Below, in pieces: positions 16,715 to 25,090 of a stretch of DNA of 64,000 bases. The notes under the pieces were generated by a model. It did no database searches, was not told the DNA's origin, and saw only the letters and a program-made list of their open reading frames with translations. The DNA is from Sphingomonas sp. OV641. Lineage in GTDB: Bacteria > Pseudomonadota > Alphaproteobacteria > Sphingomonadales > Sphingomonadaceae. Location of the stretch: NCBI RefSeq assembly GCF_900109205.1, contig NZ_FNZB01000005.1, positions 1-64,000 of the forward strand, read 5' to 3'. Each line of letters begins with the position of its first letter. Within the stretch, counting starts at the first letter, position 1. Made by a program: the position numbers and the translations under genes.

Positions 16715-17296
16715 TTACGCCCACGCCAGACACGCCTCGACGGGGACGCTGGTGGCGCGTGCCATGGCGACCAGCGAGGGCAGGTATTGCGACAGATGCG
16801 GATCGTTGCCGAGGCGGCGATGGATCACCGGATCGGTCAGGCGTCGGCGGAGGTCGGCAAGCGGGATTTCGCCGCAGGATTCAGCGTCGAGGCCGAGGCC
16901 TTCGAGCAGCGCATAGGCATTACCGTTGGCGACGTTGAGCGAGGGCGCGCTGTCATGGTTCCATGCGACCTCGATCATGACCAGCCCGATATTTTCCTCA
17001 CGCCGGACGCGTATGCGTCGGCCGGTGAACTGCGCCTCGTCGAGGACCGCGATCGCGGCATCGGCATGGTCGAGAATGGCGCTCAGCGACGCGAGCGGCA
17101 AGGGGCAGACGCGTGCCTCGAAGGCGAACTCAGGTTCATCGATCGTACCCCATTCGTGATCGATCAGGGGCAGGCCGAGACGCTCGGACTGTGTGCGCAG
17201 AAAGTCGCATAGTGCCGCCAGCTGTCGAGGACTGATTTCGGCGGGACGGACGGCGTGGAAATTGTGGCCGTCATCGATGCGGAACGTGATGGTCAT
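16715..17296 (-). CDS. Hypothetical protein (193 aa)
   Basis: No family recognised. Soluble, acidic, probably alpha/beta. The start at 17296 is preceded by AAGGAGG at ideal distance, so expression should be good. A purine tract at 17320-17344 lies upstream. Single-gene unit between terminators at 16635-16672 and 17465-17502. Confidence 0.7.
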   Translation of the reverse strand: MTITFRIDDGHNFHAVRPAEISPRQLAALCDFLRTQSERLGLPLIDHEWGTIDEPEFAFEARVCPLPLASLSAILDHADAAIAVLDEAQFTGRRIRVRREENIGLVMIEVAWNHDSAPSLNVANGNAYALLEGLGLDAESCGEIPLADLRRRLTDPVIHRRLGNDPHLSQYLPSLVAMARATSVPVEACLAWA

Positions 17297-17464
17297 CTCG
17301 ACCTCCTTCGTTGGAACCGCTTCTCCCGTTCCCGCTTCTCTCCAAGGCCGATGCGACGATACGTCGCGCGCATTTTCGGACCGTTGCCGATGCGTAGCTG
17401 CGGCAAGGAGACAAGGCGGATTCCAATGGCGAAGCGAAGAGGTGCAAGCCATGCCAAACGACTG

Positions 17465-17502
17465 ACAAAAGAAAGGGCCGCCCGGTGCTAGCCGGACGAC
17501 CC
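17465..17502 (-). terminator. Rho-independent terminator (leftward)
   Basis: On the minus strand an 11-bp stem with two G-U pairs (17502-17492 with 17485-17475) has a short loop and is followed by TTTCTTTTG. It ends the membrane coiled-coil gene at 17526-17834. Confidence 0.65.
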
Positions 17503-17525
17503 AGAGGGGAGCCTAGGGAAGGCTA

Positions 17526-17834
17526 TCAGCGGGTAATCTGATTTACCACGCCGAGGATGGTTCCGGCGAGCGCGCAGAGGGCGATGATGCTGGTGACGAT
17601 GATAAGCCAGACGCGCATCTGATCGACCGAAGCCTTGAAGCCGTCCATGCTTGTTCGGATACCCTCGAAGCGCGTACCCATGCTGGTGGTCATCCCATCC
17701 AGTTTGGCTTCGAGCCGCTGGTTCGCCTGTCCGACTGCCATGTCGATATGCTCCTCGACCGCATCCACGACCTTCTGGGCCGTATCGGGGTCGATATTAG
17801 CTTGGGTCAGCGCCCTGAACAACAGGACCTCCAT
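17526..17834 (-). CDS. Coiled-coil protein with C-terminal membrane anchor
   Basis: 102 aa. A heptad-like helix (residues ~20-72) leads to one membrane helix (WLIIVTSIIALCALAGTILGV) and a short tail. The layout resembles DUF1640-like coiled-coil proteins, and a second protein of similar build is encoded at 33108-33407. GGAGGAACGATC gives a good ribosome-binding site. The purine tract at 17901-17914 lies further upstream. Function unknown. Confidence 0.65.
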   Translation of the reverse strand: MEVLLFRALTQANIDPDTAQKVVDAVEEHIDMAVGQANQRLEAKLDGMTTSMGTRFEGIRTSMDGFKASVDQMRVWLIIVTSIIALCALAGTILGVVNQITR

Positions 17835-18453
17835 GATCGTTCCTCCGTGATCGGGCCGGGAGCGACGGACCTGCCATTCTCCCCGTGCCGCCTATCCTGA
17901 TCTTCCTTCTCTCCAATGGATCGCGACGACACGTCGCGGGGATTGCCACGCGCCCGGATCGGTATGGTGATCGCGACGGTGAGGACAGGAAGCGGCAGCA
18001 GCGCCGTGCCGGGCTCGATGCCCGGCGCGGCGCTTCCCCGTCCACGAAATGGGTTCCCTCGCGCGGGCTGATCTCCTTCGGCAACGATAGTTCGCGGCAG
18101 CAGCGATGGGGCGGGCTCGATGCCCGCGCCCGCGCTTACCCCGCTCGCCCGGAGTGCCGGTGCCGGCGAGCTGGTGGCGGCGTGTGTGTCGGGGTGCGGC
18201 AGCGCCTTACCGGAGGGGGGAAGGCGGGCGGGCGTGCGGTTGTCCGTGCGCGGCCCGCAGGGGCCGCGCCAGGGCGGCCGCGGGTCCGCCCGCCTGGCGT
18301 GGGGGGAACCAGTAGGGTTTCCCCCACGGACGGCCGCGACAAAGGGCCAGCGCCGGGGGGAGTCCCGGTGCTGGCCTAGTCATCCCTGCCAAGGGAACGG
18401 GTGTGAAGGGCGGTGCGGGGGAAACCGGGGGGTTTGTGCGCCGCCCCTCGGGA
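17835..18453. other. Non-coding GC-rich spacer with a 49-bp duplicated hairpin unit
   Basis: About 620 bases without a credible protein. It contains the two 49-bp hairpin repeats listed separately. The rest (18150-18450) is very GC-rich with runs of G and no further feature recognised. Confidence 0.5.
17992..18142. repeat. Two imperfect 49-bp direct repeats with hairpins
   Basis: Copies at 17992-18040 and 18094-18142 both read GCGGCAGCAGCG, then a hairpin built on GGGCTCGATGCCC, then GCGCTT.CCCCG. The stem bases covary: CCGGGC/GCCCGG in one copy and GCGGGC/GCCCGC in the other, which suggests the fold matters. Confidence 0.55.
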
Positions 18454-19518
18454 TCAGCCCCAAGCCGCGCGCTTGGTCGCGGCGGGAGCCGGTCCCTGAT
18501 CGGAGATACGATAGGCTTGGGTCGGGACGCCAGCCTTTTTGAGTTCGTTGAGCAAGCCGGACTGGATGCCGGTGCCTTGGCAAACGATGGCTTCGACGGG
18601 TTCGAGCGCGACAAGCTGGTCGTTGCGGCGGAAGCCCGCGGCACCGTTGTAGCGCGCGACGTTGGGGACGAACGCGACCAAGGGAACCTTGCGGCTCGCG
18701 GCCCATCCGGCGGCGATAAGGTCGCATCCCTTGCGCTGGCCGGACGTGCAAAGCGTCATGTGCGGAACGCGTGCCTTGATGGCGTCCAAGCGGTCGTAGA
18801 TCATCTGGAAGTCGTGCCATTCCTGACCGCCCGAAAAGACGACGATGGGACCGGTGGGATTGCGCTGTTCGCGGATCGCGTCGGCGCGCGCCTTGAGGAA
18901 GTCCTTCGCCTCGATCTGGCTCGCGGTGCGGGCGGACGAAACGACGGTGCCGCGCGCGCTGCTCCACGGTTGACCGGTGTGCGCGCGATAGCATTCGGCG
19001 GCATAGTCGCGCATACATTCGATGGCGGCGCGCTGTTCCATCTTGGTCTGGGTGCGTAGCTGCAATTCCTCCATCTCGACCGCATGGATTTCGGACGGAT
19101 CGGGGCGGCGGGCCATGTCGCCCAAGTCACGGGCAAGCGTGTCTTCCTCGCGCGCCAGTTTCTGCGCCTCGTAGTGGAAGGAATTGACGAATCCCCATGC
19201 GATGGCTTGGGCGCTCGTCTCAAGCCGGGTGTCGGCGAACAGGTCGAACAGGGTCGCCATGATCGCGCGGCAATCGAATTGCGCCTCGGCGGGTTCGGGC
19301 ATGTCCAGTTCCTGTGCCGGTTCGCCCGGTCCCATGATCGACAGCGCGCCGACGTCGCCAAACGCCTCGTGGAAGCGGTCGGTGGTCGTCTCGTCCGCGA
19401 TGTGCTCGCGGATCGCCTCGGCGCGGTCCTGCGCGGCGATTTCGTCGGGCGTCTGTCCAAGGGCTTCGCCAAGCTGGGAAAGGCTGGTATAGCGGCGGGA
19501 GGGCGTTTGCTTCGGCAT
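18454..19518 (-). CDS. DUF2493 (SLOG-fold) protein
   Basis: 354 aa. The C-terminal third carries the DUF2493/YspA pattern of the SLOG nucleotide-binding superfamily: PIVVFSGGQEWHDFQMIYD, then TSGQRKGCDLIAAGWAASRK and VAFVPNVARYNGAAGFRRN. SLOG proteins bind NAD-like or nucleotide ligands and some act as stress sensors; the ligand here is unknown. The N-terminal ~220 residues are helical and specific to plasmid members. It follows the DUF736 gene by about 80 bases on the same strand. Confidence 0.82.
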   Translation of the reverse strand: MPKQTPSRRYTSLSQLGEALGQTPDEIAAQDRAEAIREHIADETTTDRFHEAFGDVGALSIMGPGEPAQELDMPEPAEAQFDCRAIMATLFDLFADTRLETSAQAIAWGFVNSFHYEAQKLAREEDTLARDLGDMARRPDPSEIHAVEMEELQLRTQTKMEQRAAIECMRDYAAECYRAHTGQPWSSARGTVVSSARTASQIEAKDFLKARADAIREQRNPTGPIVVFSGGQEWHDFQMIYDRLDAIKARVPHMTLCTSGQRKGCDLIAAGWAASRKVPLVAFVPNVARYNGAAGFRRNDQLVALEPVEAIVCQGTGIQSGLLNELKKAGVPTQAYRISDQGPAPAATKRAAWG

Positions 19519-19599
19519 CGGAATCTTCCTTTCGGCAGGGTAGGCGTCTTAGGACCGGGGGGAGCGGCGCAATCGCTTCCCCCCGTCCGTTCGGTGGTC

Positions 19600-20118
19600 T
19601 TAGGCGGCGACCGTCTCGTCGGCGGGCGTCTCGTTCTTGCGGCGACGGGTGGGGGTCATCGGCGGGATGGCGTCGTTGTCGTGCGCGCCTTCCTCGACCA
19701 TCTGGCCGTTGGCGTCGGCGTTGCCGGTGCCGAAACCGTCATCGACGGTGCGGCGTCCGCGTCCCTGACGGCTGCCGTCGAGGTTCTCGCGGCGGGGGAG
19801 CGGGCGGTTCCAGACGACGTTGTAGGTTTCGGTTTCGTCGTCGGTGCGGAAGAGCATGACCTGAACCGGGGCGGCAAGGCTGGGGTCGTCAAAGCGTCCC
19901 TGATAGAAAACCTCGCCGCTCGAATTGCTGGTCTGCTCCCACAAAGCGCCGATCTGCACCCAGCGACGGGCGATGTTCAGGGCCATGATCTCGAACGCGG
20001 GGGCCTTGTCGCTGTCGCTTTCGACGGGGCGAAGTCCGAGCCGGGGCAGGTCGATATGCGCGGTAGCGATCGAACCGAGAAGCTGGCCGTTGGTGCTCTT
20101 GAAGGAACCGATGTTCAT
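19600..20118 (-). CDS. DUF736-family protein
   Basis: 172 aa from the ATG at 20118 (MNIGSFKSTNGQLLGSIAT). The first ~110 residues match DUF736, a small beta-rich family common on alphaproteobacterial conjugative elements and of unknown biochemical role. An extended, charged C-terminal tail follows. A purine tract (20191-20206) lies upstream. Gene order DUF736 then DUF2493 is leftward and probably one operon. Confidence 0.8.
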   Translation of the reverse strand: MNIGSFKSTNGQLLGSIATAHIDLPRLGLRPVESDSDKAPAFEIMALNIARRWVQIGALWEQTSNSSGEVFYQGRFDDPSLAAPVQVMLFRTDDETETYNVVWNRPLPRRENLDGSRQGRGRRTVDDGFGTGNADANGQMVEEGAHDNDAIPPMTPTRRRKNETPADETVAA

Positions 20119-20865
20119 GGGTCTTACTCCGTGGGGGCCTATCCCCCTTTTGCCAGGTGCGGGGCCTTTCCCCTTCCGGCATCTTTCTTCTACCCCCTCC
20201 CCTCCAAGTATTGAAGCGCGTTGTTTTCTTGACACCAAAGTCATCGTACTCGGTGAGTCCGAGCACAATAAGAGCTTGCGACCAGCAAGCGTAAATAAAC
20301 AAGCAAAGACGCATTGTCCGCGACAGCGGGCAATTCAGATGAACGGGAACGATGTTCGGTGGGGCGCAGCCCCGGCCTGTGATCTCATCGCACCCGGAGC
20401 CGTCCTCGCAGGGGCTCAAGCGCCGGGCATGGCCGGCGGGGTCAACATGAATCACGGAGTGTCTGCCGCTTTAGCGGTAGAAACCGTTATTCTTGTTGAG
20501 GCGTCTTCAAACGAACAAAAGCATTGCCCGCTTCGCGGGCAATTCTCCTTTGACGCCGACCCTGTCGGACGGGTCCGGCACGCAGAGACACTGGGAGACG
20601 GCGCAGGGTGCGATGGGATCATTGGCCCCACGAACGATCATCATGCGCGTGAGCGCATGATTCCACAGCCGCAGGCTGCCGGCAGTGGACGCCGGGCTGG
20701 GGATGACGCCGTAGGGACAGCGGGGGCGTGGATCAGGGTGCTGCGCCCCGGACAAGGGATCGTGACCCCGCAAGGGGCGGAGACGCGCTTCAGCGTGGCT
20801 CCGGTCGGCTATGCCGACTAGAGCCCGGCCCCGCCCATCGGGCGGGGTGGCCCCCTGAGCTCACG
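20119..20865. other. Hairpin-dense non-coding region
   Basis: Between the DUF736 gene and the small gene at 20866 there is no good protein frame, but at least nine tight hairpins with 2-4-base loops lie between 20312 and 20847. Clear ones are 20361-20373, 20462-20481, 20523-20543 (9-bp perfect), 20641-20660 (8-bp perfect), 20666-20678, 20766-20777, 20804-20818 and 20829-20847 (8-bp perfect). None has a U tract, so they are not ordinary terminators. Possible roles are a structured RNA or single-strand DNA sites. Confidence 0.6.
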
Positions 20866-21162
20866 TCAGTGGTCGAGCCAGTGGCGTGGGGGGACGAATC
20901 CTTCGTCGGGCGTACCGTGTCGATTGAGGAAGGCGAGGTCGATCATGGCGTCGGCGATCTGATCGGGAAGGGGGGCATCGAAGGATCGATCGTCGATAGG
21001 CGTCAGTCCGTTCAACAAGGCAAGGTGGATGACGGTTTCGAGATAGCGGCTGTCAGACAGGCAGTGAACGGCGAGGGCCGGTCTTGGGGTCGAGAGGTCG
21101 ATCGTGATCCATAGACGGGGACCGTCGATGCGGGAGAGAATGTCGGACCATGGGTGGCGCAT
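20866..21162 (-). CDS. Hypothetical protein (98 aa)
   Basis: No family recognised. Acidic alpha/beta protein beginning MRHPWSDILSRIDGPRLWIT; it has no membrane segment. The internal ATG at 21162 was taken because the longer frame upstream reads like shadow sequence opposite the rightward gene. Its start is only 30 bases from that divergent gene. Confidence 0.5.
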   Translation of the reverse strand: MRHPWSDILSRIDGPRLWITIDLSTPRPALAVHCLSDSRYLETVIHLALLNGLTPIDDRSFDAPLPDQIADAMIDLAFLNRHGTPDEGFVPPRHWLDH

Positions 21163-21192
21163 TGCGGGCTCTTTCAAGAGGGTGGAGCCCGG

Positions 21193-22233
21193 ATGGGGGT
21201 CGAGGGAGGGTCGGAAGTCGAAAGAGCTATGCAGAGCTTTGCAGAGGCGGGGTTCGGGAGCGCTGAACTCCATGATATCGCACAGATGTTGCCGCGGGAG
21301 ATTCCAGCGGGTCAGGCGCGAGAGTTTCTGACGGGTCTGGTTTGTCTGACGATGGAAGGGGATGGTGGCTGGTTCACGCGCCAGCAGATCGGCGGGGCGA
21401 TGGGTCGCGACGCGGAGCGATCGGCATCGAACAAGTGGGTGAAGAACGGTGAGCTGCTCACGGTTTTCGAGCGGCATCGAGTCCGGCTGTCCCAGGGGCT
21501 CGGCGGGCGGCTGCTGGGACTGGAGGTTGGCGGGCAACGTCCGCACCGATATCGGTTGGGCGTGGTGGATGGTACGGAAGGGGAGGTCCCGTATCGGCTT
21601 CAGGGTTCAGTGTTGCGATACCGGGCCAGCGAGGAGAAGCCGCAGCTTTCATGGTATGGCCGGTTGAACCATCCGGGGGTTGGTGAGGATCGGGCGGCGT
21701 ATCGCAAGTGGGTATTCCTGTTGCCGCTGGTCATGTGGGCATTTTTAGCGCTATTGGCGGCGCTTGCTTGGACATCGGTGTGGGCATTGACGTGGGTAGG
21801 GGTGCCGTTTTCACCGCTCAATTATCTGATGTACGGGATATTCTTCGCAATCGTATTGTGCCGGATGTATTGGCGCTGGGGGAAGTTGTTCGATGACCGG
21901 GTGATCCTTCTCGGGATGAATGACATTTCCGGTACCGAGGATGGTGTGGTGATCGACCGACAGCGTTCGGACGGTGTTACTTATTATGTTCTCCGGCGGT
22001 ATGTTGCGTCATGTCCGATCTGTGTGACAGCGACAGTTCGTCTGGCGAAGGGCAGGCCGCAGCATTGGGGTCGGATCGTGGGGCGGTGCGAGGACAGCCC
22101 GCGCGAGCATGTGTTCAGTTTTGATCGGGTGACGTTGGAAGGCGGACCGCTGGTTCAACGGCCGGTGAAGACGGCATCAGGGACGCGGCAACCGGAGATG
22201 GAGGATGGTGATGAAGCAAGAGACGGCGGGTGA
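21193..22233 (+). CDS. Membrane protein with zinc-finger-like tail, unknown
   Basis: 346 aa from the ATG at 21193 (GGTGGAG upstream). The N-terminal ~100 residues look like a helical, winged-helix-type domain (TRQQIGGAMGRDAERSASNK). Two membrane helices follow near residues 180-230. The cytoplasmic tail has CPIC and a later Cys/His group (CEDSPREH) that could bind zinc. Codon use is less strongly GC-biased than in neighbours. It overlaps the start of the MucR-like gene by 23 bases, so the two are likely cotranscribed. Confidence 0.6.
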   Translation: MGVEGGSEVERAMQSFAEAGFGSAELHDIAQMLPREIPAGQAREFLTGLVCLTMEGDGGWFTRQQIGGAMGRDAERSASNKWVKNGELLTVFERHRVRLSQGLGGRLLGLEVGGQRPHRYRLGVVDGTEGEVPYRLQGSVLRYRASEEKPQLSWYGRLNHPGVGEDRAAYRKWVFLLPLVMWAFLALLAALAWTSVWALTWVGVPFSPLNYLMYGIFFAIVLCRMYWRWGKLFDDRVILLGMNDISGTEDGVVIDRQRSDGVTYYVLRRYVASCPICVTATVRLAKGRPQHWGRIVGRCEDSPREHVFSFDRVTLEGGPLVQRPVKTASGTRQPEMEDGDEARDGG

Positions 22234-22768
22234 GGAGACCGGGCAAGTGACGACGGACGCGGGACTTGAAGCGACGGTGCTGGCGACGGAGTTGACGATC
22301 GCGTGGTTGTCGAATCCGAACACGCGGGCGGGAGCGGAGGAGGTGCCGGGGTTTCTGCGGACGATGCACGAGGCGGTAGGTGCGCTGGCGGCGGTGCAAG
22401 GCGCGAGCGATACGTCCGAAGTGGAAGCATCGGAGGTGTATGTGCCGGCGGTATCGGTGCGCAAGTCGCTGGCCCGCCGGGATGCGATCATCAGCCTGAT
22501 CGACGGGAAGCCGTATAAGACGCTGCGTCGTCACCTGGCGGGTCATGGTCTGACGCCGGAGACGTATCGTGAGCGCTATGGGCTGAAGGCGGATTATCCG
22601 ATGGTGGCGCCGGAGTATAGCGAGGCGCGCAGCAGCATGGCGAAGAAAAGCGGGCTGGGGCGCAGGCCGAAGGCGGCGATGCCAGCGGTGGGGACGGACG
22701 CGGAGGCGGAGCCAGCGGAAGCACCGAAGAAGCGTCGCGGCGGCAGGCTGGGGATCGCGGCGGCGTAG
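22211..22768 (+). CDS. MucR/Ros-family transcriptional regulator without zinc cysteine
   Basis: 185 aa. Residues ~80-150 follow the family: VPAVSVRKSLARRDAIISLIDGK, then YKTLRRHLAGHGLTPETYRERYGL and YPMVAPEYSEARSSMAKKSGLG. MucR and Ros bind AT-rich promoters and often repress plasmid or virulence genes. The usual zinc-binding Cys (in VCLEDGK) is Ser here, so it belongs to the group that folds without zinc. The tail is Ala/Lys/Arg-rich. Start 22211 was preferred over 22205 because GGAGG lies 6 bases before it. Confidence 0.85.
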   Translation: MKQETAGEETGQVTTDAGLEATVLATELTIAWLSNPNTRAGAEEVPGFLRTMHEAVGALAAVQGASDTSEVEASEVYVPAVSVRKSLARRDAIISLIDGKPYKTLRRHLAGHGLTPETYRERYGLKADYPMVAPEYSEARSSMAKKSGLGRRPKAAMPAVGTDAEAEPAEAPKKRRGGRLGIAAA

Positions 22769-22814
22769 GCCTGCCTAGGGTTGGAAGACTTGGGGGTCGG
22801 GAGACTGACCCATA

Positions 22815-23135
22815 TCAGTCGTCGGGGGCAAGGGCGGCAATGGGCTCGACGGCGCGGCGTAGCTGGGCGACGTGGGTTTCGATGGCGTCGATGCGGTCGG
22901 CGAGATCGATGGCGAGATCGTAGAGACCGATATTGTCTCGTGCACCGGCCGCGGCCTCCTGCATGAGCCGGTGGAGGGTAAGAAGGTCGAGCCGGATGAC
23001 CGGCGGCAAGGCGGGATATTGGTCGCCGAAGTGCTCACGCAGTGCATCGACGGCATCGACGGCGGCGAGAATGGCTTGGGTATCGATGGCGGTCAGACGT
23101 TCGTGCGGACTTTCGCCGCCTTTGTTCCAGTCCAT
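22815..23135 (-). CDS. Hypothetical helical protein (106 aa)
   Basis: No family recognised. Almost fully helical and acidic, ending in a leucine/isoleucine heptad-like stretch (DLADRIDAIETHVAQLRRAV). AAGGAGAAC lies 8 bases before the ATG at 23135. Converges with the MucR-like gene. Confidence 0.6.
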   Translation of the reverse strand: MDWNKGGESPHERLTAIDTQAILAAVDAVDALREHFGDQYPALPPVIRLDLLTLHRLMQEAAAGARDNIGLYDLAIDLADRIDAIETHVAQLRRAVEPIAALAPDD

Positions 23136-23293
23136 GCGGATGTTCTCCTTCGGGTGTAAAGGAAGGTACTACCGGACTCCCGCCATCGGCAACGCGCCGC
23201 GCGCGCGAACGCGAAGTGGAAGTATTCGCTGGCGTTGGGGCTTGTTCGCGTGGTGTTCTATAAGCCGGTTTCACACCAACGGGAGTGGGAACT

Positions 23294-23788
23294 ATGCACT
23301 GGACCGACACGATCAAGAAGCATGACTTCGAGCTGGCGCTGACGGACCAGCTGGACAACACGGAACTCGCGCCCCAGCGGCGGGTGCTGGCCGGATGCGC
23401 GATCGGGGTGGAACTCGATCTGGCGTGGCTGTCGACGGGCGAGCTGCTCGAGGCGTTTGAGGCACTGGCGTCGGACATCGCGAACGGCGTCGGCCACGGC
23501 GAGGGCAAGGAGGCGCTGGGTGCGATCATCGGCGATGCGAACCCGTTCCAGATGCGGCTGTGGTATCTGCTGAGCGATACGCCGATCGACATGGCGATCG
23601 ACGATCTGACATGGCTCAAGGGGCTGCTTTATGCGCGCGGGCGGGCGTCGATCCTGCTGCGCGAGGCAGGGGTGCCGCAGACATACTGGGCCAACGAGGA
23701 TGCCTTGGAGGGTCCGAACGCGGCCGACATCATGGGCTGCACCGACCGGACCTCACGCGACCATCGCGTAAACGCTCCCTGGCAGTGA
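23294..23788 (+). CDS. Hypothetical acidic protein (164 aa)
   Basis: No family recognised. Strongly acidic and leucine-rich, helical, with no membrane segment. The ATG at 23294 is preceded by GGGAG. Its 3' end overlaps the small leftward gene at 23753 by 36 bases. High acidity recalls DNA-mimic antirestriction proteins, but no motif supports that. Confidence 0.6.
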   Translation: MHWTDTIKKHDFELALTDQLDNTELAPQRRVLAGCAIGVELDLAWLSTGELLEAFEALASDIANGVGHGEGKEALGAIIGDANPFQMRLWYLLSDTPIDMAIDDLTWLKGLLYARGRASILLREAGVPQTYWANEDALEGPNAADIMGCTDRTSRDHRVNAPWQ

Positions 23789-23947
23789 GGGCTTGCGCCG
23801 GCTGACGCGGAAGGGTTGGACGGGATCGCCGGTGCCGATGACATATTGATCGGTGCCGGTGGTTTCGCGCAGCTGGACGGCGACGGCATAGGCGTTCTCG
23901 AACGAGGCGAGGCGGCTGCGACGCGGCGAGAGGGTGGTGACAGACAT
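23753..23947 (-). CDS. Small hypothetical protein (64 aa)
   Basis: Begins MSVTTLSPRRSRLASFENAY, with GAGG 8 bases before the ATG. Basic N-terminus, then a compact section with TGTDQYVIGTGDPVQPFRVS. No family recognised. Overlaps the convergent gene end. Confidence 0.45.
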   Translation of the reverse strand: MSVTTLSPRRSRLASFENAYAVAVQLRETTGTDQYVIGTGDPVQPFRVSRRKPSLPGSVYAMVA

Positions 23948-24140
23948 GGCATGATCCTCGGGTGCGGGGTCGTTCATGGAAAGTCAGGGAAAGATCGGGT
24001 AGAGGCGACCGGGACCGGATCGGACGCGAATGCGTTCGGGTGGTTGATCCACCGGAGACGGAAGGATCCTTCAGGGAACGGGGCGGCATCTCTGCAAGGG
24101 TGTCGCCCCGTTTCGTATCGGGCCGATCGCGCGCAGCCGG

Positions 24141-24548
24141 TCAGGACTTCTCCTTCAGCGGTTCGGGTTTCTTGCCGTCGGGCAGGGTGCGGCGGAGGTG
24201 GTCGTGGACTAGTCCGGCGCTGAACGGCTTGGAGATGAAGGTGGCGTTCTGGGGCATGTCGCCGGGTCCGGGGGTGATGTTGCCGCTGGCGATGACGATA
24301 TCGATCCACGGCCATCTGGCGGAGACTTCGCGGGCGAGCTCGAAGCCGTCGATGCCGCCGGGCATCTCGACGTCCGAGAACAGCAGCATGATCTGTTCGG
24401 CCCTGGCGGACAGAAGATCGATGGCGGCGTCGCCGTCATCGGCTTCGTGGCAGCGATAGCCGGCGTCCTCGAGGATGGCGCGGGCATCCATGAGGATCAT
24501 GGGATCGTCATCGACGGCGAGCGCATAGGGCACGGTGGAAAGGGTCAT
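24141..24548 (-). CDS. Single-domain response regulator
   Basis: 135 aa receiver domain with no output domain. The acidic pocket is AVDDDP (Asp13-15), the phosphoacceptor is Asp59 in LLFSDVEMPGG, and the switch lysine is Lys107 in FISKPFS. It resembles CheY-like or FixJ-receiver proteins that pass phosphate on or act through protein contact. The cognate kinase is unknown; the truncated HWE kinase at 51531 is too far away to pair by position. Confidence 0.9.
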   Translation of the reverse strand: MTLSTVPYALAVDDDPMILMDARAILEDAGYRCHEADDGDAAIDLLSARAEQIMLLFSDVEMPGGIDGFELAREVSARWPWIDIVIASGNITPGPGDMPQNATFISKPFSAGLVHDHLRRTLPDGKKPEPLKEKS

Positions 24549-24654
24549 GGGCGTGTAACTCCCGGATCAGCGATTTGAGGGGTGGGCGGCGAAAAGATGT
24601 TGCGCGATCGCTTGGGGAGGGGCGGCGTGCGACCGGTAATATCCGGAGCGGATC

Positions 24655-25077
24655 ATGCTCGTTCGCCTGGCCGAGCCTGTGGACATCACGGCAGTGATGG
24701 GTTTCGATGCCCTTCCCGGCGAGCGGATCGGCGAGATCATGGATCGCCGCATGCTGGTGCTCGAGCGTGACGGCCGGATCGACGCCTATACCTCGTGGTC
24801 GAGCGGCGGGATCTTCGGGCGGTATCACATCAACAAGCTGGTAGTACGCCCCGAAGCGCGTGGCCAAGGCATTGCGCGGGCGCTGGTAGGCTCGCTCGGC
24901 GTCGCACTGTCCGGCCGGGTATTTATCTCGACGCCGAGCGACGATGTCGCGGCGCTGGCATTGCTGCGCTCGACGGGCTGGACGCCGGCGGGAGAACTTA
25001 CCGGCATGGGAGCCGGGCACGATGTCGAGGCCTTCTTCTACCGTGACCTGGATACCGGGGAGCGGCCTGCGGGATGA
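24655..25077 (+). CDS. GNAT-family N-acetyltransferase
   Basis: 140 aa, a single GNAT domain. Motif A reads INKLVVRPEARGQGIARAL, with the acetyl-CoA pyrophosphate loop RGQGIA at residues 69-74, and motif B contains STGW. The substrate cannot be told from sequence. GGAGCGG gives the ribosome-binding site. It is a lone rightward gene converging on the seven-repeat gene. Confidence 0.85.
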   Translation: MLVRLAEPVDITAVMGFDALPGERIGEIMDRRMLVLERDGRIDAYTSWSSGGIFGRYHINKLVVRPEARGQGIARALVGSLGVALSGRVFISTPSDDVAALALLRSTGWTPAGELTGMGAGHDVEAFFYRDLDTGERPAG

Positions 25078-25090
25078 CGGCCGGGCGGGT

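Noticed and set aside
20523..20543. Perfect 9-bp hairpin considered as a terminator
   Set aside because: No T tract on either strand, and it is one of many similar hairpins nearby.
19925..20821. A 298-codon plus-strand frame through the hairpin-rich spacer
   Set aside because: It starts inside DUF736 on the other strand, has an erratic composition and no ribosome-binding site, and its sequence follows the palindromes rather than any protein pattern.
23294..23788. Acidic protein considered as a DNA-mimic antirestriction protein (ArdA/Ocr type)
   Set aside because: Only acidity supports it. No ArdA motif or repeated helical pattern was seen.
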